From Deltaproteobacteria bacterium (GTDB lineage Bacteria; UBA10199; DSSB01), in NCBI GenBank assembly GCA_024233625.1, contig JACKPJ010000001.1:124001-188000 (forward strand): a stretch of DNA of 64,000 nucleotides, written 5' to 3'. Of this stretch, positions 46,414 to 57,349 are shown in pieces. The notes beneath the pieces were generated by a model that was given only the letters and a program-made list of their open reading frames with translations, searched no databases and was not told the DNA's origin. The first letter of the stretch is position 1. Each line of letters starts with the position of its first letter. The translations under genes were made by a program, and so were the position numbers.

Positions 46414-49400
46414 ATGCCCAGAATAACGGAACAGCATAAAAATCTGGCAACCGAGCTGTTGGCTGTATTGGACCAATTTTCGGATTTACCCGAATCCCAG
46501 CAAGATGAAGTTCTTCGCCTTCTTAACCGTCAAGGGACTTATTGCGAAGATTTCGGGACAAATATCGACCTTCAAAATATTGTAGAGTGGCGAGTTCGCC
46601 TCCACGAGATCGAATCGGGCAATACGAGAGCCCTAGCAAGCATCATGGGTCCCAGCGAAAGCTTCAGTGACTCGGCTCTTGTCATGGTCATTAGCGATCT
46701 AGCTGAAGAAGTTGACAGTTATACGGGGAACACAAATCATGCGGGACAGCTAAACGCATTGCTTCAAAGCAACGCCATTGCTTCTCACAGAGGACTCATG
46801 GGTCTTGTCACTGGAACCATTGTCCATCGCGCAAGCACTGCAATTAGGGGCTTACAAACTACTGCAGAAGACATTCATTTTCTAGAAAAAATTGAAGAAC
46901 GCAAGGCTCAATTTAAATCGCAAAAGCAGTGGGAGCAATTTCTTCAACACATCGCAGATCATCCAAAACATCGAGCATCACTTCGGGAATACCGCGCAGC
47001 GGCATTTCAATTAAGATATGGAGCTGGATTGCTACTAGTCTACCTCGATTCACTTTCTCCTAGCCAGCAACCCATCTTTCTCCGTCAAGTCGGATTAAAC
47101 AAACAAGACATTCTGCAAATTACAGCAGAACTCAGCACAGATCATCCAACACCTTCTTTGGATTTATGCAAAAAATTAGCTCGGATTCCTCTTGCTTTAA
47201 AACTCGCTGGTTTTTTCGAAACAGACCCTAGAAACACTCATACAAAAACCCGACATTTTATTCAATTTGAGGCCCAGTTAAATCAGGCAATTTCACGTCT
47301 GGAAACAGCTCTAGAGCAAAAAAATCACTACCATGGTAGCATCCGCTCTTTAGTCGATAGAGACGCACAACTTGCCCTTGCCGTTTTTGGATCAAGTTTA
47401 AATGGGCGCAATAGCTCTGAAGAAGAACGACAGGCAACAAATATCCTAACCAGGCATTTTATCGACGCAAGAGCTTATTATACTGATGCAAAGTATTGGG
47501 GAGCTTTCATGAGATCCATCGAAACAGCCCCACCTGCAGAAACAACTGAGCATTATAAAATGCGGCAAATCATCTATAGTGGTCTCAGGGATCATCTTAG
47601 GATCATTCAACGCAATCTTAAAAAAAAGAAAGATCAAGCACCCTTTAATCAAATTGGTGAAAATCAAAGACAAAGACTCCTCGCAGACCTCAATATTCTC
47701 ATCGTCGCTTTAGATGAAGCACTTGCCGGAAGAGAGGCTCTATTATTAGGCAACATGGAATATACCCATGAGCTCACTCTCTTTGCTTGCTATAACTACA
47801 TGCGAACTCATCGTTTTTTAGGCTCAGACGATTCTAAAAGCACTTCAGGGCGTGAGGCCCTCATCTATATTCAGCAACACAGTGCAGTCGCAGACGGAGA
47901 GCTCTCCAAGAGAGCCCAAATAACTCCACGAATCGAGCGCATCGCAATCTGGCAATCCATTGAGACACACCTTAAGACCATCGATTTTGACTCGATACTT
48001 GCTAAAATTCCTTCTGAGGAAGAAAAAACTGCAATCCAAAAGCGCTGGCCCTTCATTCAAAAATTTCTCAGAAATGCTAGCGGAGCGGACGAACGTGATC
48101 TTCTCTCCGCAGCTGCCAGCAGCACAACAGATCTCCATCACATCTATCGCCTACTCGAGCACAGTTCTTATTTCGAAGCAGCTGATACACAAACACACCT
48201 GACTTTTTTAGCTCAAGTCCTGGATATTCCAGACTTGGATAGAGTGAAGCAATCCACTCAGACTTCGATTACCACTCAAACTCAGAGCGAACATGTAAAA
48301 ATTTCTCAGGATATAAGTACAAGAGAAAGCTCTCTACAAACTTCTGCTCCCGCGAGGCAAATCATAGCTAGCAGCGAAGAAACTCAACAAAAAACTAAGA
48401 AAGAACTTTCCTATCACGATGCATCCATGAGTGTGGAACAACTAAAAGCTTTAACGCAAAAAGTTTCTCCAGCGACAATCAAAATTACAGACAAAAGTTT
48501 TGACCGTCAGATTTTTACTGGCCTCTATCATCAACTTGTCACTCAATTGGCCGCTATAGAGAGTGATATAACGACAAAAAATGAACTCAAAGTATCGTTA
48601 AAGCTACTGACATATTTATACCTAGAGTCCGTCAGACATTCCAGCAACAAGATCCGTCCACCTCGCGAAGATGAGTTCGATAAAAACTTGATTATCATCA
48701 GCCGTACACAAGCCGAAAACCTCATCGAAACGATGGAACGTCTTCAAGAAATTAACAGGGGACATATCAATATAGGAGTATTAACTCCCTGCCTCAGAAA
48801 ATTAAAAAGTATACTTGACTCAATTGATCCATCAGCAAGCGAGATTAGAGTACCACTGGCTGCAGTTGCCCATGCCTACCGTCTACGAGCAGAAAATTGT
48901 ATAGAAATTAGCAATCACCAAGCTCGAGTTGCTTTAGAAGCAGTGGAGCATTATCTGCACCAATTCAATATTAGCCCCGAAAGAACTCATCAAGATTATC
49001 TTAAGCTCAAAAAAGTTTTAGAGAATAAATTAACTTCAAATCCAAAACGAGTTAACCTTTTAAATGAAGAAGCCGCCTTAGTCGTTTCCGCCTTAAATAT
49101 CGTCATCGACGATACCCATGGCCCCGACTATGACCAAAGAATTGCGACAAAGAGACAAATCAAGGAAATGCTCAGACGAAAATCTTACCCAGGGCGTAAG
49201 CCAGAAAAAAGTCCTCAAACCGCTATCAGTGTCGAGCTATTCAAAAAAGAACTGAGGAGAACAGAACGCCTATTAGAAGACAAAGGTACTGACGGAACTC
49301 TTGAGGCGTTTAAGAGAGAATTTGCTCAGCAAATGGCCATTGGGGGCTTACATGCAGAGATCTTTTCTTTGAATGAACCTAGCCTCCACAATTTGGGATT

Positions 49401-50151
49401 TGAAGCGAACTCGTTTGTTGATGCTGTCCAAATAAAGCCTGGAGAAGCCAAAGTTCCTGTAAAAATATACTACACGACTCGACGAGGACCGACTCAAGAA
49501 ATAAGCCATCAAGGGGCTGAGCTTTACCACTTACAAAATGGACAATACAGACTAGGACTCGAACTCATTCGCAGATCCATCCAGGAACCCAGAGATCACC
49601 CAAGCCCGGGAATCACTGCTCTTGCTTATTCATACCCACAATTTTTAGAATGGCTTCGTAAAGAAGAGTCCATTGAAGCAAGTACTAAAGAGAGATTGCG
49701 TCGGGTCCTTCCTGCAGAAGGTAGTCTAGAAGCAACATATCTAGAAGAAACCGCTAGAATTGATTTACTGATTGAGATGCTGGAAAACTCCTCAGGTATT
49801 CATTCAGATCAGGGGGCTCAATTGTTTTTTGAGCAGTGCGCACTGATACTGGCAGGAGATTTGACGCAATTTATAAGAGAGGAAGAACTCCACGCTTACT
49901 TAAACCAACTGTTAACTGAAGTCATCTCTCACTTTGCCAATACAGAAGGCCCTATCTTCATGAAAATAAACGAACACTTAGGTTTTGGCGCACGAATTAT
50001 CATTCAAAATCCTAAAATATTCACTGCTCTTCAAACAAATGCCCGCACATTTTTAGCACAAACACAGAGATCATCACAAATAACTCCCCAAACAAATATC
50101 ACCATAACATTGCAAGCACAAAAAAGAAGATCATTAAGAAACAGAAAATAA
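46414..50151 (+). CDS. Very large unknown helical protein, family A (paralogue of 52307-57289)
   Basis: 1245 aa, no signal peptide, no known domain recognised. It is collinear with the 1660-aa protein at 52307. Shared landmarks are an N-terminal helical domain (ESQQDEVLRLLNRQG against PSQKNGVITQLNLDA), ARIPLALKLAGFF against RRLPLALAALDYY, DAKYWGAFMRSIETAPPAE against DAEYWNAFFESIAQAPVAE, RIERIAIWQSI against RRERLAIWDEL, TDKSFDRQIFTGLYHQL against QDKTFGRNLFSAFFNQL, TYLYLES against SYLYLES, and AVAHAYRLRAEN against ALAHAYRLREEN. It lacks a roughly 330-residue section that the paralogue has in the middle. It ends in a basic tail (KRRSLRNRK). First of four genes in one direction, and preceded by a structured leader. 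Confidence 0.65.
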   Translation: MPRITEQHKNLATELLAVLDQFSDLPESQQDEVLRLLNRQGTYCEDFGTNIDLQNIVEWRVRLHEIESGNTRALASIMGPSESFSDSALVMVISDLAEEVDSYTGNTNHAGQLNALLQSNAIASHRGLMGLVTGTIVHRASTAIRGLQTTAEDIHFLEKIEERKAQFKSQKQWEQFLQHIADHPKHRASLREYRAAAFQLRYGAGLLLVYLDSLSPSQQPIFLRQVGLNKQDILQITAELSTDHPTPSLDLCKKLARIPLALKLAGFFETDPRNTHTKTRHFIQFEAQLNQAISRLETALEQKNHYHGSIRSLVDRDAQLALAVFGSSLNGRNSSEEERQATNILTRHFIDARAYYTDAKYWGAFMRSIETAPPAETTEHYKMRQIIYSGLRDHLRIIQRNLKKKKDQAPFNQIGENQRQRLLADLNILIVALDEALAGREALLLGNMEYTHELTLFACYNYMRTHRFLGSDDSKSTSGREALIYIQQHSAVADGELSKRAQITPRIERIAIWQSIETHLKTIDFDSILAKIPSEEEKTAIQKRWPFIQKFLRNASGADERDLLSAAASSTTDLHHIYRLLEHSSYFEAADTQTHLTFLAQVLDIPDLDRVKQSTQTSITTQTQSEHVKISQDISTRESSLQTSAPARQIIASSEETQQKTKKELSYHDASMSVEQLKALTQKVSPATIKITDKSFDRQIFTGLYHQLVTQLAAIESDITTKNELKVSLKLLTYLYLESVRHSSNKIRPPREDEFDKNLIIISRTQAENLIETMERLQEINRGHINIGVLTPCLRKLKSILDSIDPSASEIRVPLAAVAHAYRLRAENCIEISNHQARVALEAVEHYLHQFNISPERTHQDYLKLKKVLENKLTSNPKRVNLLNEEAALVVSALNIVIDDTHGPDYDQRIATKRQIKEMLRRKSYPGRKPEKSPQTAISVELFKKELRRTERLLEDKGTDGTLEAFKREFAQQMAIGGLHAEIFSLNEPSLHNLGFEANSFVDAVQIKPGEAKVPVKIYYTTRRGPTQEISHQGAELYHLQNGQYRLGLELIRRSIQEPRDHPSPGITALAYSYPQFLEWLRKEESIEASTKERLRRVLPAEGSLEATYLEETARIDLLIEMLENSSGIHSDQGAQLFFEQCALILAGDLTQFIREEELHAYLNQLLTEVISHFANTEGPIFMKINEHLGFGARIIIQNPKIFTALQTNARTFLAQTQRSSQITPQTNITITLQAQKRRSLRNRK

Positions 50152-50345
50152 TTTCTTGCACTTCTCTAGATTTTTTATTCGCGCCAAAAAAAACTATTCA
50201 GGTTTAAAAATACGCAACTTTTGCTTAAAACTCGCGAAAATATCTAACGACATCGTTGAAAAACTCAGCGTAAAAAAGATTCAATATTAAAAATAAAGTA
50301 ATTACAAATAGATAAATGATTATTTAAAAGATAAAGGCTAATCTT

Positions 50346-52223
50346 ATGGGAGCTGAAGATAACAAAACTGGACTTAATCTAAGCAATACTTTCATGGGCA
50401 TTGCAAACACTTTGCGTGACTCGGTGCGTCGCGTCGCAGACCTTGCAACCGGCTCTAGTGATTCTTCCATTGCTCAATGTTCAGAGGCTAGTGCCCAAAG
50501 TTCATCCGGCAATTCACCATCTTCTGAATATAGCAGTCAAGACCCTCTCAGCACTGCCTACCGGCAAGTCAAAGCTTGGGCACTTGATAAGCAAGCTCCC
50601 AAAAATCCCTTACTGACCTCTCGCTTTGTCAAAACCGAAACAATTGACATGGGTTATCCCAATGCGGCTTGTGACAATCAAAATCTATGTAAAGTCGAAG
50701 TCACCGCAGAAGCCTTAAAGGGGCTCAGCCCAAGTGAGATTGAAAGCATCTGCCAAGATGGGACAAACGGCATCGGTCTACCCGCCGGTTTTGATATTGA
50801 TAATCTGCAAAAGGCCCTGGCTCGCTATTATAATCCGCAAAGTTATCAGGTTTCTCTTGATAAACTCTTTAGCGGTAAAGAACTGAAAAAAATCCAAGCT
50901 TATCAAAAACAAATTCAGCTTAAAATCATGAAAGCAGGAGAATTTAACCCTAACAGCCCAGATCATATCGCGATTGATGCCAAGTTGGGGCGAGACGAGA
51001 CCATTGCTCTGCTCTACCTCTTGGGTGTACCAGCCGAAAAAGCCAATCAACTTTGTCAAATCGGTCCAGGCTCTACCATGCGCACGGTTTTACTCCATAA
51101 AGATATCCATGGCGGACGAATAAAAAGCGCTGTTCAATTTTTGGAAAAGCGCATAAGCGAGGAAAATTTAGACCCCAAAAGCAAACTGCGACTCGGTTAC
51201 TTAATCATTAATCTTAAAGGAATTGAAGGCTTAAATGACAAGGATGGCAAAGCAAAATTCCCCAGTTTACTCAGTCAATTCGAAGGCAAAAACGGTGCGA
51301 ACCCACCCTTACTGACAAAGCCTTGGAATGCCGAAGATCCCCTCGCAGGCATCGAAGGCATTCAAGCTTCACATCTTTGCGAAAATCTGGCGGAGATTGC
51401 AGAGCTAAAAAGCTCAGAAGCCTATAATCTAGAATTTTACTCGGTCGGTACCTCACTCAGCCGCAACGACGTCGAAGTCCTCTCTTCTTGGGTTAATCAA
51501 AAACCACAAGACATCTTTCGAGTCATCGAAAAAGCAGATAACGGAAAAACTCTCTACGCCCTTAAAACCGGTGATGACAGCTACCAAACCGAGATTTTTG
51601 ATCAGGTGGTTCTCCAAGTCGAAAATAAAGCAGCTCTCGCTGAAGCTAACGGCCACAGCAAGGCCTACCAAAGAAAATTGCAAATACTCGCCAACCATCT
51701 TAAATCTGCTCAGAGTGAATTAAAGACCGAGATCTCACGGCGAGACATGGTCGATCAAAACCGATATTTTACAAAAGTTGTGGATGGTTTGACAAATGGT
51801 GCTACTTTTATTCTTGGCATGGGAGCAGCTTTAGGACTCCTCCAGGGAGGGAGAATGCTAGTGAGTGGTGCTCGTGCAAGCCGAGCTAAAGCCAAGGCTC
51901 AGCAAGGAGAAAAAGCCGGGAGAAGCGGTGAAGGTCAAGAAGAATTACGTCCAGGTAGAAAAGTCGTCGAAGTTGAAGGACGCGAAGTTACCAGAGAACT
52001 CCCCGAAGCGAGTGAGAAAAAATACCAACCACTCACCTGGGGAGAAAAAGCCGGACTTCTTTTCGGTCTTGGGCTCATGTATTTCGTCAGTCCGGGGACA
52101 GCCCTTCAGGCCGCAGCGGCTGGTACGGCGGCAAAAATAGATTATGACAATGGTGACAGCATGTTTTCATTAGACAGCCTACGTGAAAATCCCGTTAAAC
52201 ATGATAAAAATCAAATTTATTAA
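50346..52223 (+). CDS. Unknown protein with two C-terminal membrane segments (family C)
   Basis: 625 aa, no known domain recognised. The N-terminal region is Ser-rich, followed by about 400 soluble residues with several Cys. Then comes a hydrophobic segment (GATFILGMGAALGLLQGG), a basic and charged linker of about 60 residues (ARASRAKAKAQQGEKAGR), a second hydrophobic segment (AGLLFGLGLMYFVSPG) and an Ala-rich stretch. This is the same layout as the 737-aa protein at 21600. The ribosome-binding site is weak (AAAGG, about 9 nt). It lies between the two family A genes, which suggests it is the membrane partner of those soluble proteins; this is inferred from position only. Confidence 0.62.
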   Translation: MGAEDNKTGLNLSNTFMGIANTLRDSVRRVADLATGSSDSSIAQCSEASAQSSSGNSPSSEYSSQDPLSTAYRQVKAWALDKQAPKNPLLTSRFVKTETIDMGYPNAACDNQNLCKVEVTAEALKGLSPSEIESICQDGTNGIGLPAGFDIDNLQKALARYYNPQSYQVSLDKLFSGKELKKIQAYQKQIQLKIMKAGEFNPNSPDHIAIDAKLGRDETIALLYLLGVPAEKANQLCQIGPGSTMRTVLLHKDIHGGRIKSAVQFLEKRISEENLDPKSKLRLGYLIINLKGIEGLNDKDGKAKFPSLLSQFEGKNGANPPLLTKPWNAEDPLAGIEGIQASHLCENLAEIAELKSSEAYNLEFYSVGTSLSRNDVEVLSSWVNQKPQDIFRVIEKADNGKTLYALKTGDDSYQTEIFDQVVLQVENKAALAEANGHSKAYQRKLQILANHLKSAQSELKTEISRRDMVDQNRYFTKVVDGLTNGATFILGMGAALGLLQGGRMLVSGARASRAKAKAQQGEKAGRSGEGQEELRPGRKVVEVEGREVTRELPEASEKKYQPLTWGEKAGLLFGLGLMYFVSPGTALQAAAAGTAAKIDYDNGDSMFSLDSLRENPVKHDKNQIY

Positions 52224-52236
52224 GATCGATAAATCG

Positions 52237-52277
52237 TTCCCCCTCTTGAGATGAAGAGGGGGACAGGGGGCATTTGG
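52237..52277 (+). repeat. REP-like hairpin element, copy 5
   Basis: TTCCCCCTCTTGAG then ATGAAGAGGGGGACAGGGGGCA. Same unit as the copies at 39.2-40.1 kb, here single. It lies between the stop at 52223 and the next gene's ribosome-binding site. Confidence 0.75.
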
Positions 52278-52306
52278 AAAAGATTTAAAAACAAAAGGAA
52301 GAAATT

Positions 52307-55300
52307 ATGCCAGGATCTGTCAATCAAGAGCTAAGAAATGCAGTAAATAGTTTAACCAATGCTTTAGATGCTTTTGGAAAAGATTTATCTCCAAGCCAGA
52401 AAAACGGAGTAATCACTCAGCTAAATTTAGATGCAGAAGTTCGAGAATCTGGGATTCAAGTTTCTCTAAACTTAATCAGTCAGTGGCAGCAAAAACTTCG
52501 TGCTATCACCAGTGGCAAAAAAACTGTCGAAGAGCTCTTTCCCGATAGCGAGGGAGATCTAGGCCTCACTGGAGAGGCAAACATCATCCATAAAATTGCT
52601 GAAAGAGTCGATAGAGCAACAGCAGGCAGAGACCGACTAGGTAGCAACTACGCTCAAGATATCAGCCAATATGTTTTTGGAGAAGAACCCAAAGCCCCTA
52701 AAGTCGAAGCAATGGGAGTAACTTCACTTTTTGGAAATGTCGCCGAAAGAGCAAGCACACTCATCCTCGGAAATGAAGCTGGTGAAGCAGCCGGCCAAGC
52801 CGCCCAAGCTGCTGTGACAGACGCCGTGGTCGTTTTAGGAAGGATTGGAGATACTTTAAGTCAAGAGGAAGATCCTTTAGCAGCTCTCGGTGATCCCGAA
52901 GAAGCCCTCATCACAGAGCCAACCGTGGATCCGTCACCCGCACTCACAAGCGAGGCTCCCACAGCCGATCCTGACCTGGCTAGCCCAATTGCACCTGTCT
53001 CTTCAGAGTCTCTCACAGATAGAGAAAAAGGCATTGTCCAACTCGCCGAGCAAAAGCTTGCAGCATTTCGCCAGACTGAACATCCACAAAACTGGGATAA
53101 TTTTTTTGATCTAGTCAGGGACAATCCTGGAGATCCTCTAGTTGCAGCGCAATACGCAAAAGTAAGAGAGCCACTCACGATTGCAGCGAAATGGTTGCTC
53201 GCAAGATTTGACAGTTTAGGAACAAGCGCGGAGGCCCGAAGAGCTATCCTAGGGCCTTTGGGTCTGACTGAACAGGATATCCAGACAATCCAAGAAAGTT
53301 TCGGCATTATTGATAATGCAAGGGTTAACTCAGGAGACTACATCGCAGTAATCCGCCGTCTGCCCCTCGCTTTAGCTGCTTTAGACTATTATGCTGAAGT
53401 TCGAACTAATCGTAACAACAGAACTAATGCAACATTGCTGGGGATTTTTCAAAACAGTTTAGCGAATCATTTAGAAGCCCTTCAAGCAGGGCAGACCTAT
53501 CACCGTGCCATCGACCACTTAGTCAAAGATAACCCAGCACTTGCGGGAAGAATTTTTGGAGCTCATCTAAGTGAAGGTTCCGTCACTGAGGGATATCGAG
53601 CACAAAGCCCCATCACTCAGCGCGAATTATTCATCGATCCTGAAGGCAAAATTGCAGACGCAGAATATTGGAACGCCTTCTTCGAGTCTATCGCACAAGC
53701 CCCCGTTGCAGAAAATAAAGAGGGATCCAACTTTGCCTTACGCAAAAAAATCTACTTTGATGCCCTCAATGATCTCAGATATGTCATCCAGGATCTCGAG
53801 AATGAAACAAACCCCTACGAGGGGCTCACAGCTGAGAACCGCCAAAGCTTAGTCAGAGATTTAAAAACCCTAGCAGCCGTCATGTTTGACGCTGAACAAG
53901 GCAAGGAAGGCGCACTACTCGCTCATCCTGAGTACATGTCAGACCTTGCGCTCTTTCTCCGCGGCAATTTGATGAAGACAAAAATGTTTGGAGGCGAACA
54001 TTGGGCTGATGCCCACCGAGAATTTCTCATATCAATTCACGCAGCCCGTGAAAATTTTGGCGAGACTGCCAAACACGATCTTGCTACGGATCTCAATGCA
54101 ACACCACGCAGGGAGCGTCTAGCAATCTGGGATGAACTCTATCGCACATTAATCGCTATTAGCGCAGAGCAAGCTGCGGCAGCAGCTAATTCAACACCTG
54201 AAAAAAGAAACATCGAAACTCGGTGGCCAACCATAATAAAAGATTTAGGAAAGGCGGCTGCAGGTGACGAAAACTCTTTATTTTCCATGGAGGCACCCGC
54301 TCGATCTGCCTTTGGCATCATTTATGACGTGTTAAAGAAAGAAGACTATTTTAGCGAAGGTGCTCACGCCACAACCCTTGCCCTAGTCGCACAAGTTGCG
54401 GGAAAAGAAATCGCTGTGACTGCCCAGGGACTTGAGCTTGATGCAAGCCAAAGAACTGCTGTCAAGGTTGAAACCTGGGATCAAGTCACGGGCATCATTC
54501 AACAACTTGCAAATGAGAGTAAGCCTTTTAAAGGAGAGCTTGCTACAGAAACCCGGGCACAGCGCGTCGCTTTCTATGTTGCAGTGAATAATGAACTGCA
54601 GAGGCTTTTTCCCGAAAATCCAGATGAGGCACTTCGGGCACAACACGCTGCTCTCTATGCAAGGCCATACTCCCCTGCCTTAGATGAAGGAACCGTCCGT
54701 AATATAATGCAAACTTTTGACAAACTTGCTCGTGGACTTAGTGAAAATGCTTATTTAACCCGCTACGAATACGTCAGCTTGGCAGGAGTCATCATCAATC
54801 ACTTCGGTGGAGCCTCTCCTGAACTCCAAACTGCCATCCAGGACTTGGTTAACATTGCAGAAGAAAAGTATCCCGCATCGAACTATTTCAATATTGAAGT
54901 TTTAGAGAATAAATTACCTGATCTCAGTCGACTTGCTTGGCAACCCCTTCTCAACGAAGCCCATCCTGAACAACTTTGGTTAAACGCCTCTTTTCAAGTC
55001 AAAACCGAAAGAGATGGAAATTTGAATCTACAGATTTATGTCGAAGCTATAAGTGGCCAGTTCGCTGTTGAATATAAATATGATGCTTCAGTTAAAGCTG
55101 TAGCAGCACGACATAGAAGGGAAACAAGAAAAAAACCTAAAGCAGCATACCATGGTCTCCATAAACCGAGTGTCGAAATAGGTGGGCAGTTTCTTTCCTC
55201 AAATTATGACCGAAATCTGCATGCCCTCTCTTTCACAGGTAGAGGCGCCGCAGCTAGCAACGGTTTGATATCCATTCATATTAATAATTTTGCAGGTGGA

Positions 55301-57289
55301 AAGCATGTTCCTGCCATAATACTGAGAGTGCCAATTCCCACTATAGAAAAAGCTGAAAAAATTCATACTGAAAAAAAAATCGAGTATACCATTGATATTA
55401 GCGGTGGAGTGATCCGCTCCGCTTATGCAACAGATCAAGCAAAACAGGATGCAGCAACAACGCTTGTTGAAGCTGGAAAAGCCCTGGCTGGAACCCTTTT
55501 AGAGGCCGCTCAAAAAGCAGCAGAAGCTACCGAGACAGAAGCTTCAAAAGGCGCACTCGACTATAACACAACACAAGTTCCAGTTAGTTTATTACAAAAT
55601 TTAGCAGCAGGCTTTATTCCTGATATAGATGTCAAAACTCAAGACAAGACTTTTGGTCGCAATCTCTTTAGTGCTTTCTTCAATCAATTGACAAGATCAC
55701 TCCTCAGCGTGGATACTGCGCTTGGTCGCAACGCCCATCTTGAGGCACCGATTAGTTTCATCAGCTATCTCTATTTAGAATCTCAACGTAAAAAAATGGA
55801 GCGCACTCCTCGCTTAACTCAAGAGGAAAGCCAAGGAGCAGCGCAAATTCAAGTCCAGCGTGAACAAGTCCAGCATTTAGTCGAAAGTCTAGAAGTCATT
55901 GCGACTGTTTCGGAGTTAGATAAACATACCCAAGCAACTGTCAATCATGCTTCAAAATCTTTAAAGGCATCCTTAGAAAATTCCTCGGACTCAATCATCG
56001 GAGTCTCGGTAGCAGCATTGGCCCATGCTTACCGCTTACGCGAAGAAAACTTTTTCGAACTCGACCCTAGAGATGCAGCAGAAATTCGACAGACGATTCG
56101 CCATATTTTTGCTGTCGCAAGACATGAACAAAAAGAGGGTGATTTAGAAAATATCAATGATGCGGATATCATTAAACGGATTATTACAAATTGGGAAGAT
56201 CTCGAAGCTTTATATGCTAACCTTAAGGAAAGCGGGAGGACTTACCTCTTAACTCATGAGCTGGATCTGGCCCGTCGAGTCTTGCTTGGCACACCGCTGA
56301 AAACAAGTCAGGGTGATAGGGCAGCACGTGCCGAACTCGCTAAAACACTACAAACACGTTTGGAAGCCCGCGGTCATCGGGCCTCTGCCCTATCTGCTAC
56401 TTCAAGCCCCGATACGAGCTCAAGCCCAGAGATTAATGATAGCTGGATAAAAAAAGAATTATCGGCTGCTGTTAGAACAATTAAAGAGGATAGTACACAT
56501 GCACTGACTGCACGAGACATCCCTGCCATCAAAGCTCAATTTCAAAAACAAATGGAAGCAGCAAAGGTTAATGCTGAGATTTTTAAAAATGGCGAGTCTA
56601 TTCAACATCAGCTTGGAACTGAGGCTAAAAGACTCAATCACATGGTCGGCTTAGGCGCAACGAGCACTGCGACTTTTGTCATCGTCTACCAACCCAAAGT
56701 GGATCGTGCAAAGTCAGAACCCTTAGGACCAAACATTAATGATCTCAACAGCGCAGGCCAGCCAGAGTTTAATAAAGCTCTCGAAAATGCAATCGATAAC
56801 AACGGCGATCTCGTAATGCCTGCCTATCACCTGGCTATTTATGAACTCTTTTTAAGGAAGATGGGTTTTACTGAGGCTGACTTTAGGGATTATGTCTCCA
56901 GCAGTGATGAATTCTTTAAAGGAGAAGGCTTTGAACTGGACATCAACGAATACCTCCGCACGGGTCAAATGCCGGACAGTTTTTGGGAAAAATGTAATCA
57001 ATATTTTGGAGCCGTTATTGGAGATTATAACAAAGATCGCGTTTTGACAGCCGTAGATTATAGCATCGCAGCAGGCTTGACTGTATCCAGAGCTAGTTTT
57101 GTGGCAAGTGCTGGAGCTGCTAACTTCATGCCTCAATATCGCGAACTCGTGGCAGTACGAGCTGGAGCCCATCGAAATGTGGCTGAACAAAGCAGAGCTA
57201 GTAAACAACGCGCACTTCAAGCTAGACGAGATACTCGAGCTCAGCAGCAAAGACAGCGTCGAGGCCGTGGTGCTAAGATAGTTCCTTAA
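52307..57289 (+). CDS. Very large unknown protein with EF-hand/dockerin-like loop, family A
   Basis: 1660 aa with a good AAGGAAG site. It is collinear with the 1245-aa protein at 46414 over the N-terminal 700 residues and again from about residue 1090. It contains an extra section of roughly 330 residues (about 725-1060), part of which looks beta-rich (LWLNASFQVKTERDGNLNLQ, NGLISIHINNFAGG). Near the C-terminus GDYNKDRVLTAVD (loop 1573-1584) has Asp, Asn, Asp and Asp at positions 1, 3, 5 and 12, as in EF-hand or dockerin calcium loops. The equivalent place in the paralogue (GDLTQFIREEELH) has lost them. The tail is very basic (RRDTRAQQQRQRRGRG). No known function; possibly a large scaffold. 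Confidence 0.65.
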   Translation: MPGSVNQELRNAVNSLTNALDAFGKDLSPSQKNGVITQLNLDAEVRESGIQVSLNLISQWQQKLRAITSGKKTVEELFPDSEGDLGLTGEANIIHKIAERVDRATAGRDRLGSNYAQDISQYVFGEEPKAPKVEAMGVTSLFGNVAERASTLILGNEAGEAAGQAAQAAVTDAVVVLGRIGDTLSQEEDPLAALGDPEEALITEPTVDPSPALTSEAPTADPDLASPIAPVSSESLTDREKGIVQLAEQKLAAFRQTEHPQNWDNFFDLVRDNPGDPLVAAQYAKVREPLTIAAKWLLARFDSLGTSAEARRAILGPLGLTEQDIQTIQESFGIIDNARVNSGDYIAVIRRLPLALAALDYYAEVRTNRNNRTNATLLGIFQNSLANHLEALQAGQTYHRAIDHLVKDNPALAGRIFGAHLSEGSVTEGYRAQSPITQRELFIDPEGKIADAEYWNAFFESIAQAPVAENKEGSNFALRKKIYFDALNDLRYVIQDLENETNPYEGLTAENRQSLVRDLKTLAAVMFDAEQGKEGALLAHPEYMSDLALFLRGNLMKTKMFGGEHWADAHREFLISIHAARENFGETAKHDLATDLNATPRRERLAIWDELYRTLIAISAEQAAAAANSTPEKRNIETRWPTIIKDLGKAAAGDENSLFSMEAPARSAFGIIYDVLKKEDYFSEGAHATTLALVAQVAGKEIAVTAQGLELDASQRTAVKVETWDQVTGIIQQLANESKPFKGELATETRAQRVAFYVAVNNELQRLFPENPDEALRAQHAALYARPYSPALDEGTVRNIMQTFDKLARGLSENAYLTRYEYVSLAGVIINHFGGASPELQTAIQDLVNIAEEKYPASNYFNIEVLENKLPDLSRLAWQPLLNEAHPEQLWLNASFQVKTERDGNLNLQIYVEAISGQFAVEYKYDASVKAVAARHRRETRKKPKAAYHGLHKPSVEIGGQFLSSNYDRNLHALSFTGRGAAASNGLISIHINNFAGGKHVPAIILRVPIPTIEKAEKIHTEKKIEYTIDISGGVIRSAYATDQAKQDAATTLVEAGKALAGTLLEAAQKAAEATETEASKGALDYNTTQVPVSLLQNLAAGFIPDIDVKTQDKTFGRNLFSAFFNQLTRSLLSVDTALGRNAHLEAPISFISYLYLESQRKKMERTPRLTQEESQGAAQIQVQREQVQHLVESLEVIATVSELDKHTQATVNHASKSLKASLENSSDSIIGVSVAALAHAYRLREENFFELDPRDAAEIRQTIRHIFAVARHEQKEGDLENINDADIIKRIITNWEDLEALYANLKESGRTYLLTHELDLARRVLLGTPLKTSQGDRAARAELAKTLQTRLEARGHRASALSATSSPDTSSSPEINDSWIKKELSAAVRTIKEDSTHALTARDIPAIKAQFQKQMEAAKVNAEIFKNGESIQHQLGTEAKRLNHMVGLGATSTATFVIVYQPKVDRAKSEPLGPNINDLNSAGQPEFNKALENAIDNNGDLVMPAYHLAIYELFLRKMGFTEADFRDYVSSSDEFFKGEGFELDINEYLRTGQMPDSFWEKCNQYFGAVIGDYNKDRVLTAVDYSIAAGLTVSRASFVASAGAANFMPQYRELVAVRAGAHRNVAEQSRASKQRALQARRDTRAQQQRQRRGRGAKIVP

Positions 57290-57349
57290 AAGCTTGTTTA
57301 TTTTAGACCGAGATTTTAAGAATAGAAAAACTAAAAGAAAGGATCCCCA

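Noticed and set aside
52861..53307. 148-aa antisense frame in the 1660-aa gene
   Set aside because: Ser-rich reverse-strand shadow of Ala/Glu-rich coding sequence.
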